NCBI GenBank assembly: GCA_012729935.1 | Contig: JAAYBY010000186.1 | Location: 1-6,499, forward strand | Source: Clostridiaceae bacterium | GTDB taxonomy: Bacteria > Bacillota > Clostridia > Saccharofermentanales > UBA5734 | Direction: 5' to 3' | Length of the DNA stretch: 6,499 bases | Shown: positions 1 through 5,468 of the stretch, piece by piece | How the letters are laid out: the number at the start of each line of letters is the position of its first letter | Numbering within the stretch: the stretch's first letter is position 1 | Notes under the pieces: generated by a model | The model's input: the letters and a program-made list of their open reading frames with translations, nothing else | What the model was told of the DNA's origin: nothing | Databases searched by the model: none | Program-made: the position numbers and the translations under genes

Positions 1-26
1 ATGCCGATGAAAATTGTGCCTTCCAT
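1..26 (-). CDS. Start of a divergent gene, function unknown (partial)
   Basis: On the minus strand an ATG at 26-24 opens a frame reading MEGTIFIG before the window ends. It is credible because a very good Shine-Dalgarno sequence, GGGAGGTGA, lies five bases upstream of it. Eight residues are too few to name a family. The gene is divergent from the SDR-led operon and shares an upstream sequence block with it, so it may be co-regulated. It could encode another pathway enzyme, a transporter or a regulator. Confidence 0.55.
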
Positions 27-31
27 ATGTT

Positions 32-40
32 TCACCTCCC
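32..40 (-). promoter_or_regulatory. Ribosome binding site of the divergent gene
   Basis: The minus strand reads GGGAGGTGA followed by AACAT and ATG. This is a near-perfect match to the 16S anti-Shine-Dalgarno sequence at normal spacing, and it is the main reason to call a gene start at 26. The first two G bases fall in the 3' arm of the small hairpin at 39-58, so that hairpin could partly mask the site. Confidence 0.6.
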
Positions 41-58
41 TTCAAAAAAGACTGAAGG
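39..58 (-). promoter_or_regulatory. Small hairpin overlapping the divergent gene's ribosome binding site
   Basis: On the minus strand CCTTCA, an eight-base loop (GTCTTTTT) and TGAAGG form a six-base-pair stem. Its 3' arm runs into the Shine-Dalgarno sequence of the divergent gene. It sits just downstream of the left copy of the shared repeat. Six pairs is weak, so it may be chance. Its parallel position to the hairpin at 321-349 makes it worth recording. Confidence 0.3.
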
Positions 59-60
59 TC

Positions 61-80
61 GGTTGAAAGCAAACGCCCTG
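61..80. repeat. Left arm of inverted repeat in the divergent intergenic region
   Basis: Read on the minus strand, towards the divergent gene, this is CAGGGCGTTT, then GC, then TTTCAACC. The other arm, at 299-320 on the plus strand, has the same ten-base and eight-base blocks separated by four bases (ACAG). Eighteen bases are therefore identical, with a two-base length difference between them. Each arm points towards the gene it precedes and ends 34 bases from the divergent ATG or 58 bases from the SDR ATG. The likeliest role is an operator or promoter module shared by both genes. Terminal repeats of a small mobile element are the main alternative. Confidence 0.7.
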
Positions 81-298
81 GGCACATGCGCATCGACACC
101 CTCGCCATGCGAATCCAGTCAGCTGCCTGCTGCACGATATCCTCCTGCCAAAGGAAGCACCGGCGACTGACAAACAACCAGCGGTTCGAAGCTAAACACA
201 AGGCCAGGGGAACGGACTTTCTTAGTAGTGGTCCTAACGGGATCCTACAAGGAGAAATAGAACTAGTCCTCAATCGGCCTTACAAGACCATTATGAAT
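81..298. other. Non-coding spacer between the inverted repeat arms
   Basis: No convincing gene is visible here. The short frame at 86-331 has no ribosome binding site, looks like no known family and runs into the SDR leader. I saw no tRNA, riboswitch or terminator that I could recognise. No good sigma-70 promoter (near-consensus -35 and -10 about 17 bases apart) stands out on either strand. The spacer probably holds the promoters and regulator sites of both divergent genes. It could instead be the body of a non-autonomous element bounded by the arms. Confidence 0.5.
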
Positions 299-320
299 CA
301 GGGCGTTTACAGTTTCAACC
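299..320. repeat. Right arm of inverted repeat, in front of the SDR-led operon
   Basis: On the plus strand this reads CAGGGCGTTT, ACAG, TTTCAACC and mirrors the arm at 61-80. Weak similarity continues outward past both arms in gene-oriented direction: two purines, CC, then CAGT, with a two-base insertion in the left copy. TTTACA at 306-311 resembles a -35 box, but the hexamer 17 bases on (TAAGAC) is a poor -10, so I do not call a promoter. The block lies just before the hairpin at 321-349. Confidence 0.7.
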
Positions 321-349
321 AGCCCAGTTAAGACAGTTATGACTGGGCT
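321..349 (+). promoter_or_regulatory. Leader hairpin upstream of the first SDR gene
   Basis: AGCCCAGT at 321-328 is perfectly complementary to ACTGGGCT at 342-349. A G-T and an A-T pair can extend the stem to ten pairs, leaving a nine-base loop. It is followed by TATAAAAG rather than a T-run, so it is not a typical intrinsic terminator. It may be an operator palindrome or a 5' leader structure. The GGGC at 301-304 could also pair with the GCCC at 322-325, giving an alternative fold. It lies 29 bases upstream of the SDR start codon. Confidence 0.5.
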
Positions 350-378
350 ATAAAAGAATTATACGAGGAGAAAAACAC

Positions 379-1149
379 ATGAAAAATCTATTTTCCATGC
401 AAGACAAAGTGGTCGTCGTCACCGGCGGCTCAGGTTATCTCGGGAACGCTATGGTTTCCGGCCTGATGGCTCAAGGTGCAAAAGTTGTCGTTGCTGATCT
501 GGTCGATCGTCACGCATCCAGAGAAGATGACCAGTACGGCGAGCGTTTCTTCGTCGCCTGCAACCTCGCGGAAACAGAGTCCATTCGTCAGCTTTTCCAA
601 AAGGCCGCTGAGCGGTTCGGACACATCGACGTTCTGGTCAACTGTGCGACCTTTGGGGCAAGCGGATCAGTCGAAGAAATGTCAGACGAAGCCTGGGCTA
701 AAGGTGTTGACGGTGCGGTCGGAACAACCTTTCGCTGTACACGGGAAATCATCCCTTATTTTGAAGCCGTTAATGGCGGTGTAATTGTCAACTTTGGCTC
801 GATGTACGGCGTTGTTTCGCCGGATCCGTCTATTTATGGCGAGAGTGGTCAGAACAACCCGGCCAACTATGGTGCCGGTAAAGCGGCTGTGATCCAATTT
901 ACCCGTTATTGTGCCGGACACCTGGCGAATAAGAACATCCGTGTCAACTGCGTGACGCCCGGCCCATTCCCTGATCCGAAAAAACTGCCGCCGGAAGCGT
1001 TTTTAAAAGAGCTGCGCAACAAAACCATGCTGAAGCGCGTTGGTGTACCGGATGAGATCGTCGGTGCTGTGCTATACCTGGCCTCAGACGCGGCCAGTTT
1101 CACAACCGGTGCCAATCTCATCGTGGACGGCGGCTGGACTGCCTGGTGA
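379..1149 (+). CDS. SDR-family oxidoreductase, probably NAD-dependent
   Basis: A 256-residue classical short-chain dehydrogenase/reductase, cytosolic, with no signal peptide or membrane segment. The N-terminal nucleotide site reads TGGSGYLG (15-22), a variant of TGxxxGxG. Asp40 at the end of the second strand favours NAD(H). Catalytic Ser141, Tyr164 and Lys168 (YGAGK) are present, and the C-terminus ends DGGWTAW. The position that normally carries the fourth catalytic residue, Asn, is Ala113; this follows from the constant 28-residue offset from the Ser in the second SDR of this operon. The ATG is preceded by GAGGAG eight bases upstream, which fixes the start. It is the first gene of the operon, followed by a 66-base AT-rich gap. 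The nearest functional types I would suggest are gluconate 5-dehydrogenase-like or other sugar/polyol dehydrogenases; the substrate is unknown. Confidence 0.9.
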   Translation: MKNLFSMQDKVVVVTGGSGYLGNAMVSGLMAQGAKVVVADLVDRHASREDDQYGERFFVACNLAETESIRQLFQKAAERFGHIDVLVNCATFGASGSVEEMSDEAWAKGVDGAVGTTFRCTREIIPYFEAVNGGVIVNFGSMYGVVSPDPSIYGESGQNNPANYGAGKAAVIQFTRYCAGHLANKNIRVNCVTPGPFPDPKKLPPEAFLKELRNKTMLKRVGVPDEIVGAVLYLASDAASFTTGANLIVDGGWTAW

Positions 1150-1215
1150 TTGAGTTTCAAATCAGGAAACAAACGAAATTTAAACAGTATGAATTGATTT
1201 ACAGGAGGAATTATC

Positions 1216-1962
1216 ATGTCATTCTATTTTGGAGAGAAATCATGGCCGGAACTGGAAGAAGCCATCAAGAAAAATACGTTGGTTATCATCCCCGTCGGGA
1301 CAACGGAAGAGCACGGTCGTCATCTGCCGGTCGAAACCGATGCGATGATCGCAACCCTGTATAGCGACGCGATCGCTGAAGAACTGATCCAGGACAATGT
1401 TCCTGTCCTGCTGACGCGACCGATCTACTATGGTTATTCGATGGATATCGTCACCCGCTGGCCGGGCTGTCTGAAAATCCGCACGCGCGTCTTCATGGAT
1501 TATGTCTACGATATGATCGATAATCTGATGAAAATGGGATTTAAGAAGGTTGCGCTGCTCGACTGCCACGGTAATCACGACGGTCTGCTCCGGACTGTGA
1601 TGCGCGAAATCGCGGACGCACACGGCAAGTTCATCTGCACACTGGCTCCATCAAAGCTTAGTAAAGATGTCTACAACCAGCTGAAAAAGGATCCTGAAGG
1701 CGATATTCACGGCGGAGAATGGGAGACTTCCATGATCCTGGCTTATCGTCCGGAACTGGTCAACCAGAACGAGTATACCTCTGTTGATGCGATCAAATGC
1801 AACAATGAGCTGCGGGGACCTGTTTCTACATGGGGTCTTCAGGATACAAAAACCGGGCTGTATGGTGATCCGACCTATGCAACCGCTGAACTGGGCAAGG
1901 CCTGTCTCGAAGCGGGCACAAAAGAGTCTGTTCGTATTTTGAAAGAATTCATGAAACTTTGA
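1216..1962 (+). CDS. Creatininase-family metal-dependent hydrolase
   Basis: A 248-residue protein of the creatininase/creatinine amidohydrolase family, a usual length for the family. The first metal motif is PVGTTEEHGRHLP followed by TD; Glu31, His33 and Asp42 match the spacing of the family's metal ligands. Further motifs are DCHGNH (116-121), in place of the common NGHGGN, and HGGEWETS (165-172). The family hydrolyses cyclic amides and related bonds; members include creatininase, formamide hydrolases, the mycofactocin peptidase MftE and, in Thermotoga, the inositol-pathway hydrolase IolN. Lying between two SDRs and a NagB-like gene, a carbohydrate ring-opening or amide-hydrolysing role is more likely than creatinine breakdown. 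AGGAGG at 1203-1208, seven bases before the ATG, supports the start. The stop overlaps the next gene's ribosome binding site. Confidence 0.88.
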   Translation: MSFYFGEKSWPELEEAIKKNTLVIIPVGTTEEHGRHLPVETDAMIATLYSDAIAEELIQDNVPVLLTRPIYYGYSMDIVTRWPGCLKIRTRVFMDYVYDMIDNLMKMGFKKVALLDCHGNHDGLLRTVMREIADAHGKFICTLAPSKLSKDVYNQLKKDPEGDIHGGEWETSMILAYRPELVNQNEYTSVDAIKCNNELRGPVSTWGLQDTKTGLYGDPTYATAELGKACLEAGTKESVRILKEFMKL

Positions 1963-1968
1963 GGAGGT
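1961..1968 (+). promoter_or_regulatory. Ribosome binding site that sets the NagB-like start
   Basis: GAGGAGGT lies eight bases before the ATG at 1977 and overlaps the creatininase stop TGA (1960-1962). A TTG at 1959 is in frame and would add six residues, but it lies upstream of this site and has no ribosome binding site of its own. The ATG at 1977 is therefore the start. The overlap implies translational coupling. Confidence 0.8.
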
Positions 1969-1976
1969 CTATCGCT

Positions 1977-2921
1977 ATGAGCAACAAACCATTTCAGTTT
2001 GAACCGGCATCCTGGATTCCCTTTAAAGACAAGGATGTTCTCGAACGCGTACGTAATATTCCGCGTGAAGAAATGGAAAAGCACGATAATCCGGATTTCA
2101 AGATCAAGATTGTACCGGATGTAAACGGTCTTTGGCTAGCTGATATGATTTTGCGTATTCGTGAATCAGATGAGCATGATAAAAAACTGGTCATGCTGAT
2201 GCCCAATCCGGCTCCGACCGCTTATGAAACGATTGCGGAGCTGATCAACCGGTTCAGAATCAATTGCCGGAACGTCTATACGTTTAATCTCGATGAGTGG
2301 GCCAATGAAGACGGAGAGGTCGCCCCGGAAAGCTATACAGCTGGCTTCAACCATTCATTCCTGATGTCATTTTACGGCAACATTGACCCGGCGTTGAGAA
2401 TGAAGCGCGAGCAGTGTGTGGCTCCGACGACAAAAAATATCAAGGATTACAGTAAAATGATCGAAGAAGTCGGCGAGGGCGGTGCAGATATCTGTTACAG
2501 CGGGCCCGGATGGGCCGGTCATATCGCGTTTGTCGATCCAGATACACCGGAGTTCGCCTGTTCGAACATCGATGAGTATCTGCAGATGGGCGCGCGTATC
2601 GTCACACTGCATCCGCTGACGATTGCCCAGAATTCTCTGCACGGCTGTTTTGGCTGCAGCGGTGATATCGCCAATGTACCGCCAAAAGCTGCGACGATTG
2701 GCCCGGCTGACGTCGTACGCAGCCGAAACCGCCTGGAAATGCACGATCTGACGACGATGGGCTCGTTTTCATCCTGGCAGCGGCTGATCTCCCGCCTCGT
2801 CCTTTACGGACCGGTGACACCGCAGGTACCTTCTTCCATCCTGCAGCTGATGCCGACAACTGTTTATGTCGGTGAAAGAATTGCCGAACCGATCGAAGTG
2901 CTCGAACGCGTCGGATATTGA
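1977..2921 (+). CDS. NagB-superfamily (glucosamine-6-phosphate deaminase-like) protein, atypical active site
   Basis: A 314-residue protein, longer than the roughly 265 residues of classical NagB because of an N-terminal extension of about 40 residues. NagB-like blocks are YTFNLDEW (101-108, matching the NMDEY motif with the catalytic Asp), GPGWAGHIAF (176-185, matching GxGxDGHIAF) and NVPPKAATIG near the C-terminus. Compared with E. coli NagB, Asp72 and His143 are kept, but Asp141 becomes Ala180 and Glu148 becomes Asp187. The phosphate-binding TGxTP loop is not recognisable; PNPAPT (76-81) lies there instead. The fold family isomerises and deaminates amino-sugar phosphates or hydrolyses phosphogluconolactone. 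These changes suggest a different, perhaps open-chain or unphosphorylated, substrate. It ends 29 bases before the second SDR. Confidence 0.8.
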   Translation: MSNKPFQFEPASWIPFKDKDVLERVRNIPREEMEKHDNPDFKIKIVPDVNGLWLADMILRIRESDEHDKKLVMLMPNPAPTAYETIAELINRFRINCRNVYTFNLDEWANEDGEVAPESYTAGFNHSFLMSFYGNIDPALRMKREQCVAPTTKNIKDYSKMIEEVGEGGADICYSGPGWAGHIAFVDPDTPEFACSNIDEYLQMGARIVTLHPLTIAQNSLHGCFGCSGDIANVPPKAATIGPADVVRSRNRLEMHDLTTMGSFSSWQRLISRLVLYGPVTPQVPSSILQLMPTTVYVGERIAEPIEVLERVGY

Positions 2922-2924
2922 TCG

Positions 2925-2938
2925 GCCGGGAAACCGGC
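2925..2938 (+). promoter_or_regulatory. GAAA-tetraloop hairpin in the gap before the second SDR
   Basis: GCCGG (2925-2929), GAAA loop, CCGGC (2934-2938). This is a five-pair all-GC stem capped by a GNRA tetraloop, a very stable small RNA structure. It starts four bases after the NagB-like stop, and its 3' arm touches the AAGGAGG of the next gene. It may tune translation or protect a processed mRNA end. No T-run follows, so it is not a terminator. Confidence 0.5.
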
Positions 2939-2945
2939 AAGGAGG
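2939..2945 (+). promoter_or_regulatory. Ribosome binding site that sets the second SDR start
   Basis: AAGGAGG lies five bases before the ATG at 2951. An in-frame TTG at 2918, overlapping the NagB-like stop, would add eleven residues unlike an SDR N-terminus and would put this site inside the gene. The ATG at 2951 is preferred. Confidence 0.8.
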
Positions 2946-2950
2946 CACAG

Positions 2951-3748
2951 ATGCGGAGTATAGAAAATTTGTATGACTGCAGCGGCAAGGTTGCGATCGT
3001 GACCGGAGGCTATGGTCTTTATGGCTGGCCTATTTCTGAGGCGCTGGCGGAAGCCGGCGCCCGGGTCATCATCGCTGCCCGCAGTCTGGATAAATGCCGT
3101 GAAGCCGTGGAAACCTTGAATCAGCGGGGGTATGGTGCTGAAGCCGTTTTCCTGGATCAAGGCGATGAGGACTCAATCAAGAATCTGGTTCAGACGGTTG
3201 TTGAACGCTGGGGTCGTCTTGATATTCTGGTTAATAACGCAGTCTTGCGGGTTGCCAGCGAAAATCTGGACAAAATGACTGCAGCGGAATGGGAAAAATC
3301 ACACCGTGTCAACGCGACCGGCCTGGCCGTGTTGTGCCGGGAAGCCGTTAACGTCATGCGCAAACAGAAGTCCGGTTCGATCATCAATATATCGTCTATT
3401 CAAGGCGCAGTCGGGCCAAACTTTCCCGTTTACGGTCAAACCGGAATGACCAGCCCCGCATACTATACCTATGAGAAATGGGGGATGGTCGGCCTGACCA
3501 AGTGGATGGCCAACCGCTACGGAGGTGAAAACATTCGCGTCAACTGCATCAGTCCCGGTGGTTATACACCCAATATATCCAAGGATGAAACCAACGAATT
3601 TGTCATCAACTACAAACGGCTGACACCGATGGGACGGTTTGCGGAAGAGGACGACATCAAGGGACCGATTGTTTTTCTCGCTTCAGATGCGTCGAAATAC
3701 ATTACGGGCCACAACCTGATGCTTGACGGCGGATGGACGAGCTGGTGA
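2951..3748 (+). CDS. SDR-family oxidoreductase, probably NADP-dependent
   Basis: A 265-residue classical SDR, related to but clearly different from the first SDR of the operon. The cofactor motif is TGGYGLYG (18-25). The residue after the second strand is Arg44 (IIAARS) rather than Asp, which favours NADP(H). VNNA (94-97), Asn121, Ser149, Tyr172 and Lys176 (YTYEK) make a complete catalytic tetrad. Both SDRs carry an insert of about ten residues before the active-site Tyr (here around GQTGMTSPAYY) and end DGGWTxW, so they look like paralogues or members of one sugar-dehydrogenase subgroup. With opposite cofactor preferences the pair could oxidise one carbon and reduce another, as in an epimerisation. 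The stop TGA lies in the same reading frame as, and six bases before, the flavoprotein start. Confidence 0.9.
   Translation: MRSIENLYDCSGKVAIVTGGYGLYGWPISEALAEAGARVIIAARSLDKCREAVETLNQRGYGAEAVFLDQGDEDSIKNLVQTVVERWGRLDILVNNAVLRVASENLDKMTAAEWEKSHRVNATGLAVLCREAVNVMRKQKSGSIINISSIQGAVGPNFPVYGQTGMTSPAYYTYEKWGMVGLTKWMANRYGGENIRVNCISPGGYTPNISKDETNEFVINYKRLTPMGRFAEEDDIKGPIVFLASDASKYITGHNLMLDGGWTSW
3744..3748 (+). promoter_or_regulatory. Weak ribosome binding site (GGTGA) for the flavoprotein
   Basis: The only Shine-Dalgarno-like match before the GTG at 3755 is GGTGA, which includes the SDR stop codon and lies six bases upstream of the start. Every other gene here has a strong AGGAG-type site. The flavoprotein is therefore probably translated mainly by ribosomes finishing the SDR. 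Confidence 0.45.
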
Positions 3749-3754
3749 ACCGGT

Positions 3755-5407
3755 GTGTTAGAGACTGACGTATTGATTATCGGCGGTGGTCTCGCCGCCA
3801 TTAAAGCCTGTTTTGAATGCGGGCGTTCCGGTCGCCGGACGATTCTGGCTGTCCAGGAGCGCCTGTGTTCAGGTTCCAGCTTTTATCCACTGACGCCGGC
3901 GCTTGGCTGCCTGGCTCCGCGTCTCGATGATCCGGGCGACGCTGCAGTTTTTATGCAGGAAATCAATGAAGCGTCGCAGGGGATGAATGACCCGCTGCTT
4001 GGCCGGATCTATATAGACGAAATTCATGATCGGGTCGCTGAATTGCCTGATATGGGCATCGATGTTTCCTTACAACACCAGAACAGAATTGCCTGCTTTG
4101 CTAAAAGGGAGCGGGCGCTTTATGTCTGGCGCGACTGGACGCAGACACGTCGACGGATTCGCTTCGCGCTGCAGGCATTTGCGAATGTGCAAATCCTGGA
4201 AAAGACCGCTGTCCTTGACCTGTTGAAAGTAGACGGGCAGGTAGCAGGTGCGGTGATGGTCAGCGGTAAAAACGAAGAGCCGATAACGATACAAGCGGGC
4301 GCTGTGATTCTGGCAACCGGCGGATTTGGTGCGCTTTATAAACACAGCCTGAACACAGCTGATGTCGACGGAAGCGGGCTGGCGATGGCGTATCAGGCAG
4401 GTGCCGGACTCACCAATCTGGAGTTCATTCAGTTTATCCCCGGGTTTCTGCGGCCACGCTATAAAGTGCTGTTTGGTGAATTGTGTCTGCCTTTCTGCAG
4501 TGGTTTGTTTGCTGCAGACGGTCGTGAGATCCTGTCACCAATTCTTCCGGAAAACGTGATTCCCGAACAGGTCTTTTCAACACGCGGCCGACACGGACCG
4601 TTTACTGTTTCTGACGGTTCGCAGTATTTTGACATTGCGATCATGAACGAAATTCGGAAAACCGGCCGGGATGACGCTGTTGAAATCCGCTTTGACCGCA
4701 GAATCATGGAACAGAAGAATGACGCAAACAGCGGATATCTGACCTGGATGAGCGAGAAGATGAAAATCGACTTAATCAATGATCGTCTCTCGATTGCACC
4801 GTTTGCACAGGCAAGCAATGGCGGCATCGTCATTGATCCGGATGGCTGGACCGGTGTGCCCGGCCTGTACGCTGCAGGAGAGGCAGCCGGCAGCATGCAT
4901 GGTGCTGATCGGATTGGCGGATGCGCAGCCGGCAACTGTCTGGTTTTTGGATATCGGGCTGCACACGGAGCTCTTCGCTGGATTATGAGCAATCAAGAAA
5001 AGATGCCCGTCACTGAAGTCAGCCGGCAGACCCGGGAGCGCTGGCTGGCAGATAATGAGAAACCTTCACCGTCTCCTGCTGCTGTGATGCAGACAATCCA
5101 GACGGTACTTTGGAATCAGGCATCGATCATCCGCAGCGGATCTGGTCTGACTGAGGCAGAGCATGAACTAGGATCACTGCATGATCAGTTTCACACCGGA
5201 ACCTGCCTGCAGAGGGGCTCCGGGCTGAAAGAGACCATCCGGGCAACACAAAGCCTGCTCTTGGCTGAACGGCTGATTGATGCCATGCAGCAGAGAAAAG
5301 AAAGCCGCGGGGCACATTACCGGTCCGATTATCCGGGCACGGACCCTGGTCAGAATCGGCGAATCATCCAACAAATGACAGGTAGAGAACAGCCCGTTAC
5401 TGGCTGA
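3755..5407 (+). CDS. FAD-dependent oxidoreductase, fumarate reductase / L-aspartate oxidase type
   Basis: A 550-residue flavoprotein of the FAD_binding_2 type. The FAD dinucleotide motif is at the very N-terminus (VLIIGGGLAA, 6-15). VILATGGFGALY (184-195) and the C-terminal FAD segment VPGLYAAGEAAGSMHGADRIGG (368-389) are typical of fumarate reductase, succinate dehydrogenase and NadB. A helical C-terminal domain contains YRSDYPGTDP, like the family's FRxDFPxxDP. Family QFHPT is replaced by QFIPG (226-230), and the SHT-type covalent-FAD histidine is not seen, so FAD is probably non-covalent and the substrate is not clearly a dicarboxylate. There is no signal peptide, iron-sulphur motif or neighbouring electron-transfer subunit. 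The start is GTG, since the FAD strand begins at residue 6 and the preceding in-frame codons run to the SDR stop. Oxidation or reduction of an intermediate of this pathway is inferred. Confidence 0.85.
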   Translation: MLETDVLIIGGGLAAIKACFECGRSGRRTILAVQERLCSGSSFYPLTPALGCLAPRLDDPGDAAVFMQEINEASQGMNDPLLGRIYIDEIHDRVAELPDMGIDVSLQHQNRIACFAKRERALYVWRDWTQTRRRIRFALQAFANVQILEKTAVLDLLKVDGQVAGAVMVSGKNEEPITIQAGAVILATGGFGALYKHSLNTADVDGSGLAMAYQAGAGLTNLEFIQFIPGFLRPRYKVLFGELCLPFCSGLFAADGREILSPILPENVIPEQVFSTRGRHGPFTVSDGSQYFDIAIMNEIRKTGRDDAVEIRFDRRIMEQKNDANSGYLTWMSEKMKIDLINDRLSIAPFAQASNGGIVIDPDGWTGVPGLYAAGEAAGSMHGADRIGGCAAGNCLVFGYRAAHGALRWIMSNQEKMPVTEVSRQTRERWLADNEKPSPSPAAVMQTIQTVLWNQASIIRSGSGLTEAEHELGSLHDQFHTGTCLQRGSGLKETIRATQSLLLAERLIDAMQQRKESRGAHYRSDYPGTDPGQNRRIIQQMTGREQPVTG

Positions 5408-5425
5408 GGCAAAGAAAAACGTCTA

Positions 5426-5446
5426 AAGCCGATCTGTTGACGGCTT
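5426..5446 (+). promoter_or_regulatory. Small hairpin between the flavoprotein and epimerase genes
   Basis: AAGCCG (5426-5431) and CGGCTT (5441-5446) form a six-pair stem with a nine-base loop in the 61-base gap before the epimerase gene. No T-run follows, so it is not an intrinsic terminator and the operon probably continues through it. It may be an mRNA processing or stability element, or chance. Confidence 0.3.
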
Positions 5447-5468
5447 ACGGTGAACAGGAGGTATTCTG

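Noticed and set aside
183..190. GGTTCGAA, resembling a tRNA T-loop
   Set aside because: No acceptor, D or anticodon arms can be placed around it and the flanking stem is only three pairs.
1..277. A minus-strand frame, open for about 90 codons and running off the left edge, in a different frame from the divergent ATG
   Set aside because: It has no family resemblance and would read through the strong GGGAGGTGA plus ATG start signal in another frame. The ATG at 26 is the better call.
86..331. An 81-codon plus-strand open frame in the divergent intergenic region
   Set aside because: It has no ribosome binding site, no recognisable domain and an unlikely composition, and it spans the right repeat arm and part of the leader hairpin. 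Probably chance.
1150..1215. AT-rich 66-base gap as an internal promoter for the creatininase-like gene
   Set aside because: TTGAGT and TATGAA hexamers occur but are not about 17 bases apart, so no promoter can be supported.
1959..1976. TTG start adding six residues to the NagB-like protein
   Set aside because: It lies upstream of the strong ribosome binding site, which correctly serves the ATG at 1977.
2918..2950. TTG start adding eleven residues to the second SDR
   Set aside because: The added residues do not look like an SDR N-terminus, and AAGGAGG sits at normal spacing before the ATG at 2951.
4459..4992. A 177-codon minus-strand open frame
   Set aside because: It lies wholly inside the flavoprotein gene, whose conserved motifs are on the plus strand; it is a shadow frame with low-complexity content.
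5426..5446. Hairpin as an intrinsic terminator after the flavoprotein gene
   Set aside because: The stem has only six pairs and no T-run follows; the next gene has its own good ribosome binding site close by on the same strand.
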